From Deltaproteobacteria bacterium (lineage in GTDB: Bacteria > Desulfobacterota > Desulfobacteria > Desulfobacterales > Desulfosalsimonadaceae): DNA of 8,026 bases. The notes below the pieces were generated by a model. The model did no database searches. It saw only the letters and a list, made by a program, of their open reading frames with translations, and was not told where the DNA came from. Both the position numbers and the translations under genes were made by a program. The stretch lies in assembly GCA_024280875.1 (NCBI GenBank), contig JAJRPH010000415.1:1-8026 (forward strand), written 5' to 3'. Of this stretch, positions 1 to 6,375 are shown in pieces. Each line of letters opens with the position of its first letter. Position 1 is the stretch's first letter.

Positions 1-192
1 TATGATTATGAAGAGGGCCTTATCGTTATTCAGGCGCTCACAAAAGCGGGGGGACTGAATGATAAGGCCGCACCCTCCAGAATCCGGATTATCCGTGCTA
101 CGGATGGCAAAGAGCATGTTCTTGAAAAGGTCAAAATGGATCTGCGAATACAGCCCAATGATGTTATCGTAGTGCCGGAAAGTTATTTTTAA
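1..192 (+). CDS. Polysaccharide export protein, SLBB/Wza family (3' end only)
   Basis: Frame 1 is open from the window edge to a TAA at 190-192, giving the last 63 residues of a protein whose start lies outside. The visible part contains IQALTKAGGLNDKAAPSRI followed by IRIIR and, at the very end, NDVIVVPESYF. An AGGL segment followed by a closing 'NDVIVVPES-F' is typical of the SLBB (soluble ligand-binding beta-grasp) repeat at the C-terminus of Wza-class outer-membrane polysaccharide export proteins. These form the export channel that works with a Wzc-type inner-membrane partner. The next gene encodes such a partner, which strongly supports the call. Signal peptide, lipobox and the Poly_export domain cannot be seen. 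The reading frame ends without any C-terminal transmembrane helix, unlike E. coli Wza, so the channel architecture may differ. Confidence 0.85.
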   Translation, partial: YDYEEGLIVIQALTKAGGLNDKAAPSRIRIIRATDGKEHVLEKVKMDLRIQPNDVIVVPESYF

Positions 193-318
193 ACGGCGTC
201 GTTTAAAGTCCCATCTACTGCGTTGCAACAGTTTTTCAGACTTTCAATATACGACGTGTATTATTTCAATCCTGAAAAACTGATGCCACCTTGTATATGG
301 AACTTTAAACTTAGCCGT
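193..318. repeat. Nested imperfect palindrome, MITE-like or extended REP-like element
   Basis: This stretch fills most of the gap between the export gene and the kinase gene. Outer arms are 193-214 and 297-318: ACGGC, three mismatches, GTTTAAAGT, one mismatch, CCAT, against the reverse complement (18 of 22 match). Inner arms CAGTTTTTCAG (229-239) and CTGAAAAACTG (272-282) are perfect and share exactly the same symmetry axis (255.5). Near the centre AATATACG (246-253) faces CGTGTATT (255-262), matching except for one position that would be a G-U pair in RNA. No ORF is present and no target-site duplication is obvious. Transcribed as part of the operon, it would form a long stem ending 38 nt before the kinase start codon. 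I infer a non-autonomous mobile repeat; a purely regulatory structure is the alternative. Confidence 0.7.
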
Positions 319-356
319 GACTTTACGGAATTATCATTTTTTAATGGAAAAAACCA

Positions 357-2564
357 ATGGATAGACCAGAAGAAATAAATATTAAAGATTATTTATACGT
401 AGTACTTCGCCGAAAAAATATCATTCTGCTTGTCTTTCTTGTTTGTCTTCCGTTCATTTTAATCAAGGCATTTTCTGTCACCCCGCTTTACCAGGCAACC
501 ACAAAACTGTTAATCCAGAACAATTACGATCCCTCTTTTTTATCAAATTATCGCCTCGGGTATGATCCTTATTTTCTATCCACACAAACCCAGCTGATCA
601 AAAGCAGCAAGGTTGCGGCAAAGGTGGTGGAATCTTTGAGCCTTGATGAAACTTACACCCGATATTTTCAAAAGAAAAATCAGGATTCATCCATTGCCAA
701 AGATTTGATCAGCTGGTTTAAAAATCTTTATTCAGTGGCGCTGAAACTGGCCGGAATCAATACCAATGATCCATCAGCCAGTCCGACCGTTAAAAACGAA
801 TCCAGCACAGAAGAGATAAAAAAACTAAAAATTAAATCTCTTGCCAGAATGGTACGAAACGGCATCACCGTTGATAGTGATCCGGAAAAGGGCGAGATCG
901 TTAATGTAAGTTTTTCTTCCACAAACCCTGTTTTTGCAGCCGATGTTGTCAACACCGTCGTTTCCGCCTATAAACGATTGCTTTTGGAAATGAAACTGGA
1001 ATCCACAACTCAAACCCTTGAATGGCTGAAAACCAATTCAGACGATGAAAGGGTCAAGCTTGAAGCCAGCGAAAAAAAGCTGCGGGAGTATAAACAGGAA
1101 CATGATATTTATACGATAAATGACCAGGAAGCAATTTTCCCCAAAAAAATAGCACAGATCAGCGACAATTTGACTCATGCCCAGGCGGAAGTCAATGAGC
1201 TGGAAGCGCTATACATAGAGATTAACCGGATCACACCGGAAGAGGCCATAAATCTGCCGGTGGTTGCCGAGAATGAAACCGTCAGTGAACTGCGGCGGCA
1301 ATTCATTAATAAAGAGCAGGAAATCGCCGGCCTGTCGAAAAGCATCGGGTACAAGCATCCGAAAATGATCCGGGCAAAAAAAGACTTAAACGCCCTGGAA
1401 GAAAAGCTCAGTGATGAAATCCAAAATGTGATTCAATCCATTAAAAACAGGTATGAACTGGCACTTCAAAAGGCCAAAAGCCTACAAGTACTTCTGAACA
1501 AAACAAAACAAAATGCCGCTTTTATGAGCGATAAGTTTATTCAATATGAGATTCTAAACCGGGATATTGAAGTCCACCGCCTCTTATATGACCGGCTGCT
1601 CAGCCGGATCAAGGAATTCAATATCACTGAACAACAGCAGACGATTGATGTCTGGGTGGTTGAGACCGCAGATACCCCGACTTCCCAGATTACCAAGGGA
1701 CCAAAACGAGCTGTTTTAATAGGTATTCTCTTCAGCCTGGTAGCCGGGATCGGCCTGGCCTTTTTCCTGGATTATATGGACAACACGGTAAAGACTTCAG
1801 AGGATGCGGAAAACCGTCTCGGTCTGCCGATTCTGGGTATGATCCCGCTTTTAAAAGAAAGTGAACATGAGATTGAAAAAATTGTTTTTCAGGCTCCCAG
1901 TTCCATTATATCCGAAGCCTATAATGCCATCCGAACTTCCGTGCTTTTGTCCTCACCGGACGGCGCTCCCAAGAGCATTCTCATTTCAAGCATGAATCAG
2001 GGGGTGGGTAAAACAGCGACATCCGTTAACCTGGCAATTTCCTTCGCTCAATCTGATAAAAAAGTGCTTCTGATCGATGGAGACATGCGCCGGTCCAGAA
2101 TTCATAAAATTTTTAATCTGGACAACACCTCCGGATTGAGCACTTACCTGACAAACCAATCAGATATCACCATCTTAAAAAACAATGATTTGGATTGTCT
2201 TGATATTGCTCCCGCAGGACCTGTTCCGCCGAATCCATCCGAACTGTTAAGCTCATCAAGACTCAAAAAACTTATCATGGATTTATCCGACAATTATGAT
2301 TTTATTATATTTGACTCTCCTCCGATGTTTAACGTCAGCGACGCACATTTAATCAGTAAAGCTGCGGAACAAACCATACTGGTCACCCGCTCCGGGATAA
2401 CCACCTATGATGCCGTGGCCAAAGCGTATAAAATGTTAACCGACATCAATTCCGAAATGCTCGGTTTAATCATCAATGCTGTGGATTTAAAGAAACAGCA
2501 TCGGTACTATTCCAAATATGATGGTCCTTATGGTTACTATAAAAACGACTATACCTATTCATAA
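357..2564 (+). CDS. Polysaccharide chain-length regulator fused to tyrosine autokinase (Wzc/BY-kinase family)
   Basis: A 735-residue inner-membrane protein of normal length for Wzz-kinase fusions. It has an N-terminal Wzz-type region with TM1 near 21-39, a long coiled-coil-rich periplasmic region (about 210-415), a GNVR-like segment, and TM2 near 451-472 preceded by the PCP-type proline motif around 441-450. The cytoplasmic kinase follows: Walker A NQGVGKT (547-553), Walker A' VLLIDGDMRR (570-579), the family segment PPNPSELLSS (624-633) and Walker B FIIFDSPP (649-656). The tail carries eight tyrosines in the last 19 residues (717-735), the expected autophosphorylation cluster. Family role: controls chain length and gates export through the Wza-class partner encoded just upstream. 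The common PGEGK Walker A signature is replaced by QGVGK, but the essential Lys and Thr remain. The start has only a weak GGA at 346-348. The phosphatase gene follows after 11 bp. Confidence 0.95.
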   Translation: MDRPEEINIKDYLYVVLRRKNIILLVFLVCLPFILIKAFSVTPLYQATTKLLIQNNYDPSFLSNYRLGYDPYFLSTQTQLIKSSKVAAKVVESLSLDETYTRYFQKKNQDSSIAKDLISWFKNLYSVALKLAGINTNDPSASPTVKNESSTEEIKKLKIKSLARMVRNGITVDSDPEKGEIVNVSFSSTNPVFAADVVNTVVSAYKRLLLEMKLESTTQTLEWLKTNSDDERVKLEASEKKLREYKQEHDIYTINDQEAIFPKKIAQISDNLTHAQAEVNELEALYIEINRITPEEAINLPVVAENETVSELRRQFINKEQEIAGLSKSIGYKHPKMIRAKKDLNALEEKLSDEIQNVIQSIKNRYELALQKAKSLQVLLNKTKQNAAFMSDKFIQYEILNRDIEVHRLLYDRLLSRIKEFNITEQQQTIDVWVVETADTPTSQITKGPKRAVLIGILFSLVAGIGLAFFLDYMDNTVKTSEDAENRLGLPILGMIPLLKESEHEIEKIVFQAPSSIISEAYNAIRTSVLLSSPDGAPKSILISSMNQGVGKTATSVNLAISFAQSDKKVLLIDGDMRRSRIHKIFNLDNTSGLSTYLTNQSDITILKNNDLDCLDIAPAGPVPPNPSELLSSSRLKKLIMDLSDNYDFIIFDSPPMFNVSDAHLISKAAEQTILVTRSGITTYDAVAKAYKMLTDINSEMLGLIINAVDLKKQHRYYSKYDGPYGYYKNDYTYS

Positions 2565-2575
2565 TCCATAGTTGC

Positions 2576-3277
2576 ATGATTGATGTTCACTGCCATATTT
2601 TGCCGGATATCGATGACGGCGCGTCTGATTTTGATGAATCCCTTGAAATGGCAAATATCGCATCAAAGGACGGGATTTGTAAAATCATCGCAACCCCCCA
2701 TATCTATGACGGCAAATATGCCATTGGAGATATCATCAAACGGGTTGATTATTTAAACCGGCTGCTAAAAGAAAACAGCATTCCGGTTATTGTTTATCCA
2801 GGTGCGGAAGTATCCATCGGCCTGGATCCTGGCATGATCCCAAAATATACGCTCAACCATACAAAATATACACTTGTTGAGTTCCCTCATAACCACCTGC
2901 CCTCTTTTTCCGGAAAAATCCTTGCCTGGCTCATATCAAACGGGCTCAAACCGATCATTGCCCACCCTGAACGCAATTACACGATAATCCGCTCTCCAGA
3001 ATCGTTATTAAATCTTTTGGATAAAAACATCTATGTACAGATTACCGCCGGAAGCCTTACCGGAGATTTCGGCGTTGACATTCAATACTGTGCGAAGTTT
3101 CTGGTGGATTCCGGGAAGGTCGATATGATCGCCTCGGATGCGCACTCAAAAGAATTTCGCAAACCGGTCCTGAAAGAGGCGGCTGAAGCCGCTGCAATCC
3201 TTGTCGGCAGGAAGGCTTCGCAGCGGCTTGTGAGCACAAATCCGGCGGCAATTTTAGCCGGCGAGGAGATCCATTAA
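2576..3277 (+). CDS. Protein-tyrosine phosphatase, PHP family (CpsB/CapC/YwqE type)
   Basis: A 233-residue cytoplasmic metal-dependent phosphatase, close to the usual family length. Metal-binding motifs of the PHP fold appear in order: MIDVHCHILP (H5, H7), the following DDG (13-15), ATPH (39-42), GAE (76-78), VEFPH (E102), HPERN (130-134) and SDAH (187-190). From memory, these match the tri-metal residues of pneumococcal Cps4B in order and nearly in spacing. Known members dephosphorylate the tyrosine tail of their cognate BY-kinase. Here the gene begins 11 bp after the kinase stop codon, so the two are very probably a functional kinase/phosphatase pair. The start is fixed by the family's DxHCHxLP motif at the extreme N-terminus, even though no Shine-Dalgarno sequence precedes it; translational coupling to the kinase gene is likely. 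The usual Gram-negative partner, a low-molecular-weight Wzb phosphatase, is not seen. Confidence 0.94.
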   Translation: MIDVHCHILPDIDDGASDFDESLEMANIASKDGICKIIATPHIYDGKYAIGDIIKRVDYLNRLLKENSIPVIVYPGAEVSIGLDPGMIPKYTLNHTKYTLVEFPHNHLPSFSGKILAWLISNGLKPIIAHPERNYTIIRSPESLLNLLDKNIYVQITAGSLTGDFGVDIQYCAKFLVDSGKVDMIASDAHSKEFRKPVLKEAAEAAAILVGRKASQRLVSTNPAAILAGEEIH

Positions 3278-3303
3278 TTGAGGCAAATCATATCGGCCCG
3301 AAA

Positions 3304-5610
3304 ATGAAAAAAACCGCTGATTATCTTTTTTTAACCGCACTATTATTTGCGCCCATGGCATTTGGAACGGTAGAGACCTGGTCTTACCTGATCATGGAAG
3401 TCATTATTTGTGCCAGCGCTCTGTTTCTTTATTTTTCTCCAGGCCAAAAAACATTTTATCAGGTGCCGGGAATTATCCCCCTGGTACTTGTCCTTGCATT
3501 CATATTATTACAGATCATTCCATTGCCGCAAAATTTTGTTAAATTTCTGTCCCCTGCAACCTTTGATATTTATCACAATTGTTCCGGACTAACCGGGCCC
3601 GCCCGCTGGATTCCGTTTTCCATTTATCCGCGTGCCACGATGATGGAATTTCTCAGGTTTTCCACGTATACACTTTTTTACATCACCGCTGTTCAGCTTT
3701 TGGCCGACCGACTTTTCTTAAAAAGAACCGTCGCAGTGGTTGCCTGGTTTGCCGCATTGCTGTCGATTCTTGTAATCATTGAGTTTATAACAAAAAGCCT
3801 GAATTATCCCCTTCCCCATGGTAAAATCTTGTGGATCAGACAATTAAACCACGGCGGCAGTCCTGTAGGGCCTTATGTAAACCGAAATCATTATGCCGGG
3901 CTCATGGAAATGATTTTCCCCCTGATACTGAGCATGTTTCTGGCATTTCGCCCAATCATAACAAGAATTTCATTAAAAAGAAGAATTGCCGATTTTTTTA
4001 ATCAAAAACGGATCAATAATCATTTTTTATATGGGACTGCCGCGATTCTCATCGCAACATCCATATTATTAAGCCTTTCCCGTGGCGGAATTATTTCATT
4101 GACCTTGTCCATGAGCTTTTTTGCAACATTGGTTATTATTAAGGCTCGACAAAAAAGAACAGGACTTTTTATCGCCATTATCATTATCACCGTTCTATTT
4201 TTAACCGGAACATCAGGGTGGGATGCCATATTTGACAGATTTGAAAATATCCGGAATCAATCCGGCTTCATCTATGATAACCGATATATCATATGGGCGG
4301 ACTGCAAAGAAATTATCCGGAACTTTCCTTTATTCGGGACCGGTGCAGGCACCGTCGAAAACATCTATCCGATTTATCGGAGTTTTCCGGGAAATGATAT
4401 TTTAGAACACGCCCATAATGATTATATTGAATTTTTATGTACCGGCGGCATCCTTTTGCCGGCATTAATGTTTTTCTGTCTTTTTTCAATTTTATTTTCA
4501 GCGACAAAATCATTCAATAAACGCCGGGAGTGGTATTCAATACTTCTTTTTGCTGGCTGCATCACATCCATTGGCGCCATTTTACTCCATTCCTTTGTCG
4601 ACTTTAATATGCAGATCGGGGCCAACGGACTTTATTTTTTCTTTATCCTTGCGCTTGTTGTGTCTGCCGCAAATACACGCATGCGTAGCGGTTTATCGAC
4701 AACATATTTAAAAAAATCAAAAAAAAGGCCTTATATTTTCGGAATATCAGCCCTATTATTATGTAGCGGCGTAATTTATATAAACGGCGGCGCTTTGATT
4801 GCTAATTACCTTTTTTCAGATTACCAAAACATTAATCTTACGCCTGATATGTCAGAAGACGAACTGTACCGAATTTCCCGGGCAGCACAAAGGGCTGCGG
4901 CATTTGATTCCTTAAATCCCAAATACCACCAATCAGCCGCCCAGACTGCTGCCATGATGGGAAAAAACACAATCGCCTTTAATGCTTATGCAGAATCGAT
5001 CAGCCTGGATCCTACAAATAGCCGGCATCTTCACGATGCCGGGTATTTCATCTACCAGCAGGGAAACACTGAGTTAGCGGAAAGGCTTTTGCGCAACAGC
5101 ATTCAAACCGATAAAAAAGATATGGCGGCATACATAAAGTACGCCGCCATGTTATTTGAAGAAAAACAGATGGGAAAAGGGCTGAAGGTTTTAAAATCCG
5201 CTATGTCAATTAATACGGATGCAACCGCGAAATGCCTTTCCCTGATGGTATTGTTCGAAATTAATGAAGATCAAATGGTTCTCGCATTACCGGACAAGGT
5301 GGAACCGCACCTGACTTTGGGAGATTTCTTTGATTCCTTAGGAGAAAAGCAAAAAGCGGAAACATCTTATTTAAAGGCTCTGGAATATCTGCCCGATGAA
5401 ACGCAAATCAAAAAATCATACTTTATTCATGTTTATAATTTTTATCGAGCCCTTAAATCTGATAAAAAAGCATTATTCATCATTCAACAGGCGATTGAAT
5501 ATTTTCCGGAAGACTATAACCTGCACCGTATTGCCGGTGATCTTTATAAAAAACTGGGAATTGATTACCGGGCCGACGAAAAATACCGCAAGGCCCGGAT
5601 ATTGGAATAA
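3304..5610 (+). CDS. O-antigen ligase/polymerase family membrane protein with C-terminal TPR domain
   Basis: 768 residues in two parts. Residues 1 to about 497 are a polytopic membrane protein with roughly a dozen hydrophobic segments. Motifs of the O-antigen ligase/Wzy_C family are visible: GPYVNRNHYAGLME (189-202), SLSRGG (257-262), FGTGAGT (344-350) before the main loop, HAHNDYIEFLCTGG (369-382), and HSFVDFNMQIGANGLYFF (429-446). The rest is about six 34-residue TPR-like helical pairs starting near 537, 571, 605, 666, 704 and 738, with a degenerate stretch at about 639-665. Family members polymerise or transfer undecaprenyl-linked glycans on the periplasmic face of the inner membrane. In this operon a polymerase (Wzy-like) role fits best, but sequence alone cannot separate polymerase from ligase. 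The TPR region probably recruits a partner or the glycan machinery. The gene starts 26 bp after the phosphatase gene; the nearest GAGG (3280-3283) is about 20 nt from ATG, too far to be a normal ribosome binding site. Confidence 0.88.
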   Translation: MKKTADYLFLTALLFAPMAFGTVETWSYLIMEVIICASALFLYFSPGQKTFYQVPGIIPLVLVLAFILLQIIPLPQNFVKFLSPATFDIYHNCSGLTGPARWIPFSIYPRATMMEFLRFSTYTLFYITAVQLLADRLFLKRTVAVVAWFAALLSILVIIEFITKSLNYPLPHGKILWIRQLNHGGSPVGPYVNRNHYAGLMEMIFPLILSMFLAFRPIITRISLKRRIADFFNQKRINNHFLYGTAAILIATSILLSLSRGGIISLTLSMSFFATLVIIKARQKRTGLFIAIIIITVLFLTGTSGWDAIFDRFENIRNQSGFIYDNRYIIWADCKEIIRNFPLFGTGAGTVENIYPIYRSFPGNDILEHAHNDYIEFLCTGGILLPALMFFCLFSILFSATKSFNKRREWYSILLFAGCITSIGAILLHSFVDFNMQIGANGLYFFFILALVVSAANTRMRSGLSTTYLKKSKKRPYIFGISALLLCSGVIYINGGALIANYLFSDYQNINLTPDMSEDELYRISRAAQRAAAFDSLNPKYHQSAAQTAAMMGKNTIAFNAYAESISLDPTNSRHLHDAGYFIYQQGNTELAERLLRNSIQTDKKDMAAYIKYAAMLFEEKQMGKGLKVLKSAMSINTDATAKCLSLMVLFEINEDQMVLALPDKVEPHLTLGDFFDSLGEKQKAETSYLKALEYLPDETQIKKSYFIHVYNFYRALKSDKKALFIIQQAIEYFPEDYNLHRIAGDLYKKLGIDYRADEKYRKARILE

Positions 5611-5662
5611 ACATTAAAACAGACATTCATTCACGAAGTATTTCCCGAGACTGCTTTCCACC

Positions 5663-5691
5663 TTGACATATAATATTTTGAGTCATATAGT
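5663..5691 (+). promoter_or_regulatory. Sigma-70-type promoter of the toxin-antitoxin operon
   Basis: A perfect -35 box TTGACA (5663-5668) is followed, after exactly 17 bp, by TATAGT (5686-5691), one base from the consensus -10. Transcription would begin near 5698, giving a leader of about 20 nt that contains the antitoxin ribosome binding site. This is the best promoter visible in the window and indicates the toxin-antitoxin genes need not depend on read-through from the polysaccharide operon. Confidence 0.75.
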
Positions 5692-5700
5692 GAGTCAAAA
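5676..5700. promoter_or_regulatory. Candidate antitoxin operator (inverted repeat over the -10 box)
   Basis: TTTTGAGTCA (5676-5685) and TGAGTCAAAA (5691-5700) form an inverted repeat with 9 of 10 positions paired, separated by TATAG. The -10 hexamer (5686-5691) lies on the axis. The same region also holds TGAGTCA as a direct repeat at 5679 and 5691, 12 bp apart, about one helical turn. Ribbon-helix-helix antitoxins typically bind paired short repeats at their own promoter, so this is the expected autoregulatory site; bound protein would block RNA polymerase. Confidence 0.65.
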
Positions 5701-5706
5701 AGACTT

Positions 5707-5712
5707 AAGGAG
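5707..5712 (+). promoter_or_regulatory. Strong ribosome binding site of the antitoxin gene
   Basis: AAGGAG lies 6 nt before the ATG at 5719. It is the only near-consensus Shine-Dalgarno sequence directly upstream of a first gene in the window and it fixes the antitoxin start. High antitoxin translation fits the need for antitoxin excess over toxin. Confidence 0.85.
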
Positions 5713-5718
5713 TGAATC

Positions 5719-5970
5719 ATGCCACAAATGACGATAAGGGGAATAGCCCCTGAAACTGAACAAGAAATTCGACGAATCGCCAAGTCCAGCCACCAGTCAA
5801 TCAATCAGGTACTCAAAGAAATCATTCATAAAGAATTTGGGAAACAGGGGCGAGAACCCAAGGCATCGTCTTTAAGGGAACAGGCAGGCGGTTGGAGTAA
5901 AAAAGAGGCCGCTGACTTTAACCTTTCCATCAAATCCTGTGAACAAATTGATGAGGATATGTGGCGATGA
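5719..5970 (+). CDS. vapB: Ribbon-helix-helix antitoxin (FitA/VapB type)
   Basis: 83 residues. The N-terminus MPQMTIRGIAPETEQEIRRI has the beta-strand plus helix layout of a ribbon-helix-helix DNA-binding domain, with the second helix at about 27-40 (SINQVLKEIIHKEF). The C-terminal part has W59, F67 and an IDEDMWR ending (77-83), the pattern seen in FitA-like antitoxins where this tail wraps over the PIN toxin active site. Expected role: neutralise the toxin encoded next and, with it, repress the shared promoter through the repeats at 5676-5700. The stop codon overlaps the toxin start (ATGA at 5967-5970), so the pair is translationally coupled. It could be named fitA as well as vapB; the symbol reflects the general module. 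Confidence 0.9.
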   Translation: MPQMTIRGIAPETEQEIRRIAKSSHQSINQVLKEIIHKEFGKQGREPKASSLREQAGGWSKKEAADFNLSIKSCEQIDEDMWR

Positions 5971-6359
5971 AACTGCTTCTGGACACCAATGCATATGTCG
6001 GGTTCAAATCAGGACATACAGAGATTGTTGATTATCTTACAATGTCAAATTTAATATTAATATCTCCCATTGTGTCCGGAGAGCTGATGTTCGGATTCCG
6101 AAACGGATCGCGCTTTGATCAAAACATGCTGGAATTAAATAAATTTCTTTCTCACAAGGCGGTTGATACAATTCAGATTTCGGACATTACAACTGACAGG
6201 TATTCGAGGATCGCTACACATCTTAGAAAGCAAGGTACTCCGATTCCCTCAAATGACATTTGGATTGCCGCTCAAACAATGGAAACCGGTGCTGAACTTG
6301 TCACCATGGATCAGCATTTTAAGAAAATTCCGGGTCTCATTTTTCGTTTTTTTCAATAA
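5967..6359 (+). CDS. vapC: PIN-domain ribonuclease toxin (VapC/FitB family)
   Basis: 130 residues from the ATG at 5967. The four acidic PIN residues are all visible: D6 in LLLDTN, E39 in SGEL, D97 in SNDIW and D115 in VTMD. The toxin is therefore probably active as a Mg-dependent endoribonuclease that inhibits translation when free of antitoxin; the RNA target (initiator tRNA, rRNA or other) cannot be read from sequence. An in-frame GTG at 5961 would add two residues, but a TGAGGA (5952-5957) sits 9 nt from the ATG and only 3 nt from the GTG. The ATG also gives the classic 4-bp overlap with the antitoxin and the usual MK-LLDTN start. It converges on the transferase gene with a 16-bp gap. Confidence 0.93.
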   Translation: MKLLLDTNAYVGFKSGHTEIVDYLTMSNLILISPIVSGELMFGFRNGSRFDQNMLELNKFLSHKAVDTIQISDITTDRYSRIATHLRKQGTPIPSNDIWIAAQTMETGAELVTMDQHFKKIPGLIFRFFQ

Positions 6360-6375
6360 AAATATCCCCTTCGCA

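Noticed and set aside
344..364. Mini-ORF ATG...TAG of six codons overlapping the kinase start
   Set aside because: It lies in another frame, is only six codons long and has no ribosome binding site; the overlap looks accidental.
728..1013. Antisense ORFs of 62 and 75 codons inside the kinase gene
   Set aside because: They lie opposite a well-supported gene, show no family motif, and follow from its codon composition.
4020..4625. Antisense ORFs of 66-69 codons inside the polymerase/ligase gene
   Set aside because: The sense frame carries continuous family motifs; the antisense products have no recognisable domain.
5611..5662. Terminator after the polymerase/ligase gene
   Set aside because: No stem of useful length followed by a T-run was found.
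5669..5674. TATAAT as an alternative -10 box
   Set aside because: No -35-like hexamer lies 16-18 bp upstream, whereas TTGACA-17-TATAGT is a better-spaced promoter.
5961..6359. GTG start for the toxin gene at 5961
   Set aside because: TGAGGA at 5952-5957 is only 3 nt from the GTG but 9 nt from the ATG at 5967, which also gives the typical ATGA overlap and family N-terminus.
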